From Rhodocollybia butyracea (lineage: Eukaryota; Basidiomycota; Agaricomycetes; Agaricales; Omphalotaceae): a stretch of DNA of 64,000 bases. Positions 46,101 through 55,082 of the stretch are shown one piece after another. The position numbers were made by a program, and so were the translations under genes. Location: the NCBI GenBank assembly GCA_015501585.1, contig JADNRY010000141.1, forward strand, positions 97,846 to 161,845, written 5' to 3'. Numbering within the stretch: position 1 is the first letter of the stretch; the number at the start of each line of letters is the position of its first letter. The notes below the pieces were generated by a model. That model ran no database searches. It worked only from the letters and a program-made list of their open reading frames with translations, and was not told where the DNA came from.

Positions 46101-46914
46101 AGAAGGTGTTGACTTCTTTGAAGTATTTGCGGCAGTTCTCCGTTTCGAGTCTCTTCGGATCCTTATTGCGGTATGGATCTCATTGGGATATTTTATTTGG
46201 CAGATTGACTTTGCTTCCGCCTACCTGAACGCTGATATGAAGGAGGAAATGTATGTCCGACCTCCTGAAGGATACGAGGGTCGAGGAAGTGGAAAGGTGA
46301 TGAGATTGAAGAAGTCGCTCTATGGAAGTATGCAGGCAGGAAGGAACTGGTGGAAGATGTTGGATGTGTCGTACAGGGATCTCGGGTATTACCGCTCACA
46401 GGCCGACCAGTGCGTGAGGACTCGGAAGTCGGACAAGGGAGAGACCATGACCGGGACCTATACTGACGATACACTTGGAGGATCGTCCTCGAAGGAGGAG
46501 ATGGAACTGGCAAAAGGGGAGATTGGGGAGAAGTATCGGATTAAGGAGACTGACACTGTTCATTTTGCACTCGGAATGAAACTCGTGCACGACAGGGATG
46601 CAGGAATGGCCACTCTTTCAATGCCGGGCTACTGGATTCAGCTTCTAACGAGATATGGCCTCCACGAACTCAAACCAAAATCGACGCCCTACCCTCCGGG
46701 ACTCGTACTTTCGCTAGACCAGTGCCCGCAGAATGATGAAGAACGCTTCTTCATGAAGGACAAGCCGTTCCGGGAAATCTTGGGGGAATCCAGTTTGGTC
46801 AAGGAGCTTGTAGAATGGATTTGCCTTTTGAGACGAATGACTTATCTAGGTTCTCGCAAAATCCAGGTCCTCCCCATTGGAACGCGCTCGTCCATGTTTG
46901 CCGCTACATCGTAG
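43153..46914 (+). CDS. Copia Gag-Pol polyprotein (frameshifted near its end)
   Basis: 1253-codon frame from an ATG at 43153. Order: UBN2-type Gag (about residues 15-230), zinc knuckle CTNPNCLRTGHLAEEC (269-284, an unusual CX4CX4HX4C), and protease YADSGASDHF (about 349). Then come the GAG-pre-integrase HKRFGH...CDPCHIGQ block (about 485-535), integrase with HIDLTGP, VDGGKEFG and NGLVERK (D, D, E; 551-655), and RVT_2 reverse transcriptase with FIWQIDFASAYLN and TYTDDTLGG (about 1015-1110). The correct frame is lost at a five-G run at 46782-46786; homology continues in another frame as the next entry. The true product would be about 1430 residues. One indel therefore disables RNase H unless a frameshift or a sequencing error explains it. 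Confidence 0.85.
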   Translation: MASNGAIPPPIPEIPKDQKFDGGVRLAWAPIERKIKNTLKGQGLIGYVDGTIPRPPIIPAPNPPDPTAPALLPTPVYSLIPSREEWTFRNDRTKGLVEAYVSDLPSLVPTVDKMNAFEVLEALTREFGQTDEMKKVHSMRRLRTHTFCDNEDIDAFFKTFRELRKEAIDAGNDVPDDVFKDLVVAAFPTATFDTILQNITANPTAFASSSSVIQQISYQYSRVKNRPDSAVSGDRLPQANLITALQTRIEQLEREQGGSSVPRSNGKKCTNPNCLRTGHLAEECFRRGGGKEGQYPSWWKGKKDTDTPLAISSSSPAPAANSAVVVGELTQHYTQALLASESGIEGETYADSGASDHFFRHRSDFLTCTPCSRLGGSSEKSTSLAIVGTGKAQKTFLHKGNTVTITFEEALHTPTVSSDLVSISKLDAKGVTIIFGNGVAKFYSPQGVHFLTGLGAGGLYHLPERVSSALVVRSRTLNKPVDLQGWHKRFGHAGITRIQLAIAKGLLDGLNVVGSWRDEQPECDPCHIGQAKRRPFDGRNNGERRLLERVHIDLTGPMRTRAMGGFYYSMPIVDGWSAMARDFYLANKESTTTLAALVKYKALAEKETGEKLLYVRVDGGKEFGSDLWRSWADENGVKLEVIPAYSSAANGLVERKHGITFAHVRTILYESGLPPYLWTYACAYIVYTENLLPTARTGQKIPAEMWYRKRMDVAHLRPWGVVAWATIVDGTPGKLDARGFSGRMVGYGERGVYLLYLPTGRVVASRDVSFDERLQRLLPPVGGEEEGDGEVENETGTQHLDDSLSTDANKLLTPDANTVISEDPANTQIVTQPPAHLRRSSRNRTPSAMAKASEEFEQREKTGTSQRLEWATNTRKPRANFAALTENLPTDIDMTFNVALTAIGLPAVPKSYSKAMEDPDRWNPAIRKEIQRMVEFNVFGPLQDAPPGATILNPLWVFAHKLNGSGEIVDEKARLVVNGGTQVEGVDFFEVFAAVLRFESLRILIAVWISLGYFIWQIDFASAYLNADMKEEMYVRPPEGYEGRGSGKVMRLKKSLYGSMQAGRNWWKMLDVSYRDLGYYRSQADQCVRTRKSDKGETMTGTYTDDTLGGSSSKEEMELAKGEIGEKYRIKETDTVHFALGMKLVHDRDAGMATLSMPGYWIQLLTRYGLHELKPKSTPYPPGLVLSLDQCPQNDEERFFMKDKPFREILGESSLVKELVEWICLLRRMTYLGSRKIQVLPIGTRSSMFAATS

Positions 46915-47444
46915 GTACACTCAAACTCGGCACCGTCTACAAAAGGATGCCAGATGGACTTAAGCCAAAGACCTACTGCGATGCTAACCTCGCAGCCTGT
47001 ACTGATACTCGTCGTTCGGTCACCGGAATAGTCACGAGTTTGGCAGGTGGACCTGTATTCTGGATGTCAAAGAGGCAGGATGTCGTGGCGCTCTCTACTA
47101 CAGAGTCGGAGTATATTGCTTACGGGAAGGGTGCTCAGCAGGCGAAGTGGGTGCATAATTTCCTCTCCAAAATCGGACATGCTCCATCCCTTCCTTCCGA
47201 CCTCTTTGCTGATAACAAAAGTGCAATCGCCATCTCAGAAAATCCAAAATTTCATCAGCGAGTGAAGCACATCGATATCCGCTTTCACTTCTTAAGGGAC
47301 TTGGTCGAGTCAGGGGAGATTAAAATTCATTATGTGCCGTCGGAGGACAACTTGGCGGACATTCTTACGAAGCCGTTGGGAGCGACTCTTCACAGGAGGT
47401 TAGTTGAATTGCTAGGGATGAGCAACGGCGATGCGCGCGACTAG
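46815..47444 (+). CDS. Copia RNase H end (continuation in shifted frame)
   Basis: Continues the polyprotein in the next frame: NPGPPHWNALVHVCRYI, the YCDANLAACTDTRRS block (RNase H first Asp), STTESEYIAY (catalytic Glu), FADNKSAI and ADILTKPL, all Ty1/copia RNase H landmarks. It stops at 47442-47444, just before the polypurine tract. The segment between the G run and SRF is less conserved than usual. Confidence 0.85.
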   Translation: MDLPFETNDLSRFSQNPGPPHWNALVHVCRYIVGTLKLGTVYKRMPDGLKPKTYCDANLAACTDTRRSVTGIVTSLAGGPVFWMSKRQDVVALSTTESEYIAYGKGAQQAKWVHNFLSKIGHAPSLPSDLFADNKSAIAISENPKFHQRVKHIDIRFHFLRDLVESGEIKIHYVPSEDNLADILTKPLGATLHRRLVELLGMSNGDARD

Positions 47445-47449
47445 GGGAG

Positions 47450-47861
47450 TGTTGAGGCTAGAACCGCCCCCATTACTATTAGGAGTCCCGCTTCTCGGCC
47501 CGTTGCCGGTATAAGGGGAGGTATTTCTCCGCTCATGATTGTTTTTCCTTTCTTTACCTTATAGGCATATCCTTTATCTTCGTCGCCTAATCTTTACTTA
47601 CTCGCTTCATTAAAAGACCGCCTCGGGAGGCGGCATCGATACATTATTTATATTTCGTTACTTTCCTTTATTTTCCCTCAGTCGTTGTACACTCGTGTAC
47701 TACTGAGGGTAAGCTTATTCGTATATTTACTTGTGTTCTTCGTACTGATATTCACTTATAGTTTAGATTACTTACTAAGTTCACAGGTACTTATATTTCA
47801 CAATACAGAGTCGTTGTACACTCGTGTACTACTGAGGTTTAGATTACTTACTAAGTTCACA
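47450..47861 (+). repeat. 3' LTR of the copia element
   Basis: 412 bp; differs from the 5' LTR by at least two single-base indels and one A/G change (CATATATTT versus CGTATATTT), indicating a fairly young insertion. Confidence 0.92.
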
Positions 47862-50127
47862 AGGTCAAAGCTGTATGACCAAATAGGGAAATATATCATT
47901 ACATACAGGTGGTGTTGAGTTGAAGTTGGGCTCAGTAATGGCATGGCCTCTCAAGGTCTGATGTCTGGAATACGTATCTGAGTGCTGTAGTATACTAGCT
48001 ACGCCCTCCGGGTGTTATATTTGGCAATATGTGGGCAGGAATATGTACATGGAGTGATCAATGGTGAGTAACCATCAAAATTCGCATTTTTGAGGAATTA
48101 AATACTAATAATGAGTGTATAAGCGCAGGTAGGACCTCAAACCTTGGTAGGTATACTCTTCAGCATAGTATACACTCGATCCATGTCCAAGAACCATTTA
48201 TATGGCACCAGATGCGATGGTATACACTGATCTTTATTGATTTTCCCTCAAAACTCGATTTTTTGAGGAATTATCATGGAATATTGGGGCCTTAAGAGTA
48301 GCCAGGGAGCTAAGACGTCGTATATAGATTGTACTACATGGTATTAGTTTTTGCCATATGCAAGAACGATTTATGCAGCACCTGAAGCGATGGTATTCCC
48401 TGATCTGTATGGATTCTGGTAAAAAATGCGATTTTCAGGAAATAAAATAGGCATAGAGTGTGCTACAAGTCTCAGATCATACTGAAACCTTGGGAAACAT
48501 GTCTTCGAATTGAATTCAATGAGTACCAGGTGTTATATCTACATCTGGGTACCTCCATGAAATGATACTGTTGTAAGTGCACACTAGGATATCTCTAATT
48601 GGCTCAAAGTTCAGATCGTGACATTGAGATGTACATACTCAAACCTTTTGGTCTGGAGGCCTCTATATAATTTGAATACATGATTACCCAAGTTTGAGCA
48701 TAGTCTGAGGTGCATAGCACGCTCTATGCCTGTTTTATTTCCTGAAAATCGCATTTTTTGGCAGAATCCATACAGATCAGGGAATACCATCGCTTCAGGT
48801 GCTGCATAAATCGTTCTTGCATATGGCAAAAACTAATACCATGTAGTACAATCTATATACGACGTCTTAGCTCCCTGGCTACTCTTAAGGCCCCAATATT
48901 CCATGATAATTCCTCAAAAAATCGAGTTTTGAGGGAAAATCAATAAAGATCAGTGTATACCATCGCATCTGGTGCCATATAAATGGTTCTTGGACATGGA
49001 TCGAGTGTATACTATGCTGAAGAGTATACCTACCAAGGTTTGAGGTCCTACCTGCGCTTATACACTCATTATTAGTATTTAATTCCTCAAAAATGCGAAT
49101 TTTGATGGTTACTCACCATTGATCACTCCATGTACATATTCCTGCCCACATATTGCCAAATATAACACCCGGAGGGCGTAGCTAGTATACTACAGCACTC
49201 AGATACGTATTCCAGACATCAGACCTTGAGAGGCCATGCCATTACTGAGCCCAACTTCAACTCAACACCACCTGTATGTAATGATATATTTCCCTATTTG
49301 GTCATACAGCTTTGACCTCCTCCGGCCTAGAGCGGGCAATTACAGCCTATTCTCTCCATAGAATGTTCTGATTTTGCTTCAGGCATATATATATTATGCA
49401 GAGACCATGCCTGTACCACTAGTATATTAAACATCCCTACTTTTATTTCGATTTTTTACAACACAGCCACAGACCCAAACATCGAAGCAGTGCTACTATT
49501 ACACCATATACCTGCTTTAATTTTGCTTTAGGTGCCTACTGTACATCTATAAACACTGTATAGACTGCTATTAGGTAGAATACCCATGCATAAACAAGCT
49601 TTTAGGCCGCTTTGCTGGCATTCTAAATATGGTAATAAAACAGCTTTGACCGCAGCTCTCGCTGTAATTTCGCTTCAGGGGGACCTATTATATATGTAAA
49701 GATACTATCTACACTCTTATAGGGCGGAATATCCATGTAGAAGCAGGCTTTTTAGGCCGCTTTTACTGTTTTGATGGCATTACCCAATTTGGTAATGCTC
49801 AGCCAGCTTTGACCGAACATCATCTAGATTTTTCGATGCAATCCATCCCTTATGGTGCCTAATCTACCCCGGAGTAGGGCTCAAATATTAATACATTATA
49901 TAGTCTTTTTTGGGCTAGCTACCATCCCAGAAATTGCCTAAATAGGCCCGTAAATAACCTATTTTCGTCCAGCCACCCAAAAGCTGCAACAAATGAGTCA
50001 CATGACTTCATCAAATGTGAACACAGAGGGATTAAAATGCCCCTACACTCTTACTGTACAGTAGCTTACTGGGTTTATTATCATAATCTCCACAACAGGT
50101 ACTGGGGGTATTTAAATAATGCTACTG

Positions 50128-51198
50128 AAGCAGCTGCAACCTCGCGGTACCCTCGTGTGTGTTTGTTTGCAACGAACCATGTAATTCTAGCAAGAGAAGT
50201 CTGCGCCAGTCCTTTGCCAATCTCTGACAGACTATTGGACCAAGGAGGTTGATCGCAGCAATGAAAACCCGACGCACTTTGAGATATGTTAAGAAATACT
50301 GCGCGCGAGAGACCTCATTCTGGTGATTTGCAAATACCGCAGGTTCCGGTAGCACGTATCCACGTTTCACCCGGCCGAGGCTGCTCATCGACCTTGAAGT
50401 GATGCGACAGAGAGAGAGCAGCCTCGACCCACTTGGGGAATGCATGTGGCATGATAGGAGAATCGGGTTTGAGAAATTTATTGCGTTGAACACCAGGTGG
50501 ATTTTTGGTGGATTTTTGTTTTTCTGATCGACAATAATCAGTAAATTCCGTAAATTCTCTCAGATACCAAAAAGTGTACTTACTGTGAGGCTGAGAAGAG
50601 GAGGCACTGGATGGAGACCTAGTGCGCAAAGGTCCAGCGGCAAGAGCATTGGAGTCAGAGTTTCCGGTTGAACCGGACGGAGTTGAGAGTTTTGTGGAGG
50701 TACTAGAAGAAGCTGTCAACTTGACTGAGTAATCTACATTGTTATGAAGGGGATCGGCGCCGAAGATGGCCGCCGGAAATGCAATTGTCCAGCATTCCTC
50801 AGCCATTTTGCGATAACAATCCTGGGAAGCTTCAACGGATCCGTTGTAAACAATCGGGCGCATAGGGGAATCATCTGCATAATCAATCCAGCTATGGGGC
50901 AAACGCAAGGCAGGGTTGTCTTCTTCTTTTATCCAGTTCTGAACTTCGACCGTTGAGCTGACATCGAGCCCCCGATAGAACCAGACAGGGATTCCAGCCT
51001 ATATTGATTCTTAGTCTAGTTAGCAAAAGAAACGTGAAAATTGTTTACCCGATACAGTCGTTCTACTGCCAAAGGATCCTCCGTAACTGCACCAACAACA
51101 TTGCGCAGTGTGTGAACTTTCCAAGCGTCCGGTTCTGCGAACATTGGCATTACTTCAACAAGCCAAGTTATGCGCGCATCGATGAGAAGGATCATACG
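50128..51198 (-). pseudogene. Middle part of the split repeat-family gene (piece C)
   Basis: The minus strand continues the gene from the Mutator-like insertion: MILLIDARITWLVEVMPMF, then EDPLAVERLYR, a GT-AG intron (51047-51000), and AGIPVWFYRGLDV. The frame then carries RLPHSWIDYADDSP, a Ser-rich stretch, and, after a short intron near 50580-50520, KFLKPDSPIMPHAFPKWVEA and TGTCGICKSPE. The last exon contains QYFLTYLKVRRVFIAAINLL and LLLELHGSLQTNTHEGT, then runs into the palindrome at 50127. No recognised domain. The frame is open over almost the whole length, so decay is recent relative to the insertions. Confidence 0.7.
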
Positions 51199-52340
51199 GG
51201 ATAAAACTATTGAGAAACCCCAATTTTTGCAGAAACCCAGGGTTGCTCCGGAAACCCTCTCGAAAAGTCACTGATGGGGTTTCTGGTAGCCGGCCGGTGA
51301 CCGCCCGTGCGCTTCTAGCGCTTGTCTAGCGCTAGTCCGACAACCTTCGACGCGAGAGTTAGTCGCGGCAGCCTAGAAGGTCTAGAATATATTGGGACTT
51401 ACTGACAACACGAAGACTTGGGGGCCTTACAGATAGTAGCTCTTGACAAAAGCAGAGAGCTCAGAGAAAACTTTGTAGTACATACTTATACTATGTACAC
51501 GAAATAGAACTCAAAAAATCAGTGTCCGAGAAGCTGCACTGTGTCATTCTGTGAGTCTCCACTGACAGATTGAAACTTGAAGTTTTCAGCTATACAATCA
51601 TTGAGTCAATGGCAACATTTCACTTGCGATCTTACGAGTCGAAAAATCTCGGGGAACGCAGTTCTTGCGCAGTTCAGGACCCAGGCGACTCGGAGTCCAT
51701 GAATCGCTGCAAATCTGTGAAAATATCCCGTCGCTTCTCGACAATTAGCTCTATACAGACTCGGAATAGTAACCATTTTGAGCCTGTATACTTTTTTGTA
51801 CTTATTCATTGGCTATCATGCCATATAAGAGTTATGGGCATGTAGTAATACTACTAGTAGTACTACAAGCGTTGCATTAATGTTCATTGGCAGGAAGGCA
51901 TTCTATTAAACCTCTCTGCACTCTTCAAGTTATTCAAGATGAAATGCCATTTGACAAGACTGCAAAGCTGAATGAGATGAATATCCCAACAATCCTTTAC
52001 CCAGTTCATACTTGTTTTGAGCATCCGAGTCGTACTTTTGATCCAGGGCGATTGGTTGATTGCTTTGCAGATTCTCTATGCCGCGAAGAATGTTTGATTA
52101 CGGGCTAACGGACAGGTACAGGGTCAGCTCTACCAGGCTCTACCTCATTCGTCGTCAGCGGCGCCGCTCACTTTCATCTCCTTTTACTCTTCGCAACGAC
52201 TTCGCAAAATTGATGGCACTAATTCGGTGCCCGGTATTACCAATCCGGGGTCTGGCCGCAACGATCATGGGCTCCTGCATAGTCAAAGGGTTTCTCTGAT
52301 GGGTTTCCGTGTGAGTTGGGGTTTCTCAATAGTTTTATCC
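51199..52340. mobile_element. Mutator-like non-autonomous DNA transposon (MITE)
   Basis: 1142 bp with perfect terminal inverted repeats of about 25 bp (GGATAAAACTATTGAGAAAC at both tips). It is flanked by the 10-bp direct repeat GGATCATACG (51189-51198 and 52341-52350). Subterminal GAAACCC motifs recur at both ends. A 9-11 bp duplication is characteristic of Mutator-like elements. No transposase frame is present. Removing the element and one duplication rejoins the split gene in frame (QRM|ILLIDAR), which fixes the borders independently. Confidence 0.85.
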
Positions 52341-52350
52341 GGATCATACG

Positions 52351-52783
52351 CTGCGCAATACGCCATCTCATGACAGCCTGCTGAAAGAGGGATGGGACAG
52401 AGAGCTGAGAAAACAAGTGTCAAACTCGAGGGCGCAAAGTTTTGATCTCGGGATCGTTCGTGAACAAAGGGGAGCGAGGCGAAGAGAAGAGGTTCATAAA
52501 TTCCATGTAAAGTTGCTCGATCAATGTCGAGGAAAGATGTCCCAGAGGGGTTCCAGACAGCTTCTGACCATCGATGGGCTCGAAATCATCCTCGCTGGGC
52601 AAAGCCCAAAATATATCAATAGCATGGCCGGGCCCCGGAAACCAAATGAGAGCATGGTGAGGAAGAGTGTGGTTAATGGGCTGTGCGTTCAAGAGAATGT
52701 TGTGTTCGCCGTAATGGAGCTGGCGCCGTAAACAAACTTGTTGGGGACTGTTGGGGAATAAGCACAAGTGGCGGAATGGTCGT
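52351..52783 (-). pseudogene. Upstream part of the split repeat-family gene (piece B)
   Basis: The minus strand from the gypsy LTR edge reads CLFPNSPQQVCLRRQLHYG, NAQPINHTLPHHALIWFPG, HAIDIFWALPSEDDFEPIDG and LSSTLIEQLYMEFMN, then meets a TGA at 52422-52420. The same frame continues as HLFSQLSVPSLFQQAVMRW up to the Mutator-like element. CGA to TGA explains the stop. The join to the 63876 fragment across the gypsy element is one base out of phase with this frame, so either a splice site or an indel lies near the left border. Confidence 0.65.
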
Positions 52784-54310
52784 TGAGAGGTCTAAACTGG
52801 GGTGAACTTAGAAATGGTTTACACAACCACACCAAACACACACACAACTTATTACTCAGTTCGGGTTTTTAGTTCAGCCAAATAATATTTATTTAAAACT
52901 TCAATCTATTCAAGTGCTTCCTTGCTACACTGAGTGTTATTTCACTAAGTGCCTTCCCTTTCAAAGTACAGACTTATTTAAGCTGATCCCCAAGCTCTGA
53001 GCTGTCAAACAAATACTATTCCTAAGTCCCTTGGTAAAATCACAAATTAACACAAGTCACAACTGACCAGAGGGTGTCCCTATAACTCAGACAGAGCTCT
53101 GACTGCAGCCTAACTGTGGTTTGAAAATAATATTCAAAGTCCTTTCTAAGTCTTTGTCTTAACTTCTCTGCACTCAGTTCACACTGAATCTCTTTCTGTC
53201 TCTTTACTCAAGTTCAATTGCTTGTCAATTTCTCTCTGTAAATCCCAGTCTTTATATCAATTCAATCTTTTAGTAGTAGCCTGATAAGGAGCTGCTACAC
53301 CTGGTGGGGGTAAGAAAGAATGCTTTTCTCTTCATTTCCTTGCCTTTTTATACTCCTAGGTCCTTGAAATTTTCTTAATTAAGGTACCATGGGTTGGTAA
53401 GACGCTCTTGGCTTGCCAAGAGCCAAGATGATAAATCTCATGTTGCCCTTTTAAGCCATAAGTGAGCTTATAAGTGTTCTCCTGGTTCCTACACTGTCCC
53501 CAGGGCTCTATATTGTTGTCTCATGGGTCCTCTACCCATATTACACCTTTTCTACATCTTTTATTTAATAAGTAACGGAGGGGAGGGAAGAACGATGGAT
53601 TCCCGATGAGTGGTTCGACTCTGATGCGCTTTAAGCGCCGGGCGGTCCGTCCGTCCCGCGGTTCAAGTTTGCGGCGTCGTTCCGTATCTCCCCTTTTCTC
53701 TTCTCCTCCCGGGTCCTACCGGGTACTTGTATACATGTGGACCGTCCCGTAGGTCGGTCCGAATAAATTTTATTATAGGCACGTCGCTAGGACGCGCCCC
53801 GCCTTTCTTTTACTGCCGGCGCCGGGCCACTTTGATCCCCGGCGCCTAATTCATCATTAATCGTCTAGTTTCTCTCTGTAGTTCGTTCCAGGGAACCAGT
53901 GCTTCGATTCTCTTACTTTAAACGGATATGGGTTCGCATTATGCTTGCCCTCATTCGTCTCTCTTCATCTATTTTAATCCTGTCTTGTATATCCCTGTAT
54001 AGGACTTTTTGTAGTAGGTAGTATTAATTGAATAGACTTTAGATCTGGCAAGCCTAAATCAATCTAGGTAAATCAATTTGATTGATTTTGAGTTTGTGGG
54101 TCAACGATGCATCCTTGCACAGTAATGTAGCCTCTTAAAACATAGTGTATCTCCCTTCAAATGGGTTTCTACATACTAGATACCTGAAGTGGACCTTCAA
54201 AGTGTCTAATACATAACGTACCCTAGGTAGTGACGTGACGTGTTTCACGGGGTCTTTTAAATGATGACATTTCGCTTGAATTTCGGCGTACAGCGTAATT
54301 CGGCGTGTCA
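52784..54310 (-). repeat. 3' LTR of the gypsy element
   Basis: 1527 bp. Relative to the other LTR it has a 17-bp extra segment near 54289-54305, flanked by the microhomology ATTCGGCG, suggesting a local duplication after insertion. Confidence 0.9.
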
Positions 54311-54325
54311 TCTCCCCCTTACTTA
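54311..54325 (-). promoter_or_regulatory. Polypurine tract of the gypsy element
   Basis: Minus-strand AAGTAAGGGGGAGA directly abuts the 3' LTR, the expected position of the plus-strand priming tract. Confidence 0.55.
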
Positions 54326-54588
54326 AATCTGAACTGTCCCCAGTTCTTCTTTTTATCTTTCACGCCCTTCCCCAAGATACGATGGGTTTTCTCCGGGGTC
54401 TGGTCACCACGTCGGCCTATTCTTTTTGCGTGCGGATTTGTTTTCAGCAGTATCTTTGAGCCGCAGTAAGTTTTACGCCCTCTAAGTCATTTTCTTTGAG
54501 TATTTAAGACTTTTCAGCGACTTTCCATGGCCCATTGAATCCTGCCTCCCAACTTCTCGCTGCTCGCTACTCAACTCGTCTATCCAAG

Positions 54589-54780
54589 ATGTCTACGCCT
54601 GCTGCTATGTCTAGTCCCGAGTATTTGGCTCTTAAAGCTGAGATTCTCTCAGCCTTTCAGGAATACAACAAGAAACTCGCTGAGTCTTCCGGATATGCCT
54701 CCAACTTTTATTCTTTTGCTGGAATGGCTACAGATATGTGCGAGAAGACTGTGCGTGACCGTCTTTTTCCTCTTTTATAG
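54589..54780 (+). CDS. Possible antisense accessory ORF of the gypsy element
   Basis: A 63-codon plus-strand frame lies between the integrase end and the 3' LTR, opposite in direction to gag-pol. It begins at an ATG in a favourable context (CCAAGATGTC) and encodes a polar helical peptide (SPEYLALKAEILSAFQEYNK). A TATTTAAG box at 54501-54508 lies about 90 bp upstream. Antisense extra ORFs in this position are known from some plant gypsy lineages; no homologue is visible here, and chance is not excluded at this length. Confidence 0.35.
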   Translation: MSTPAAMSSPEYLALKAEILSAFQEYNKKLAESSGYASNFYSFAGMATDMCEKTVRDRLFPLL

Positions 54781-55082
54781 TCTATTCACCAATCGTCTCT
54801 CTTTCTCTTAACTTGCTTCATGTCGCCGGGCCTTCTAAATAGTCGGCTCGCCTATTCTCTACATAATTTAGTGTACTTTGTTTGTACACGGTTTTGAATT
54901 AATACAAAATTTTTGTACGCCGTCACTTGAACTTGCGCACGTGAACTAAGTTCATATATGATTTTACTTTGAGTTCATTTGCTAAGTCCATACTCGCCAC
55001 TTCTCTTTACTTGTGAAATCCGGCAGAATTCTGACAGATCTTCCTTTTCCTTCTCCTTTTGATCTCCTCGTGGTCTCCTCAC

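Larger units (their letters stand above)
42649..47861 (+). mobile_element. Ty1/copia LTR retrotransposon nested in the palindrome
   Basis: LTRs at 42649-43062 (414 bp) and 47450-47861 (412 bp) begin TGTTGAGG and end TTCACA. They differ by only a few bases, including one G in the CTCGGGCC run and one T near the end. The duplication AGGTC flanks the element (42644-42648 and 47862-47866). The coding order Gag, protease, integrase, reverse transcriptase, RNase H is diagnostic of copia. The palindrome's right arm reads straight through the target site (reverse of GAGGTCAAAGC), proving that this insertion came after the palindrome formed. A polypurine AGGGGAG precedes the 3' LTR at 47443-47449. Confidence 0.92.
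41834..50127. mobile_element. Giant palindromic (foldback) element, interrupted by a copia insertion
   Basis: The sequence from CAGTAGCATTATTTAAATAC at 41834 inward is repeated inverted from 50127 inward. Excluding the copia element, each arm is about 1.5 kb: left 41834-42648 plus 47867 to about 48595, and right about 48595 to 50127. Homology is near perfect at the outer 1.3 kb and diverges toward the centre, where inverted blocks are still recognisable (CATAGAG at about 48454 and 48722). No transposase frame lies in either arm or centre, so it is non-autonomous. It separates two pieces of one gene. The flanks carry a similar sequence (AGGTTGCAGCTG at the right flank, AGGTTGCGGCTG at the left, minus strand), but not as a clean adjacent duplication. 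Confidence 0.85.

Noticed and set aside
41834..50127. Interpretation of the palindrome as the ends of the copia element
   Set aside because: The copia element has its own LTRs and its own AGGTC duplication, and the right arm reads uninterrupted through the copia target site.
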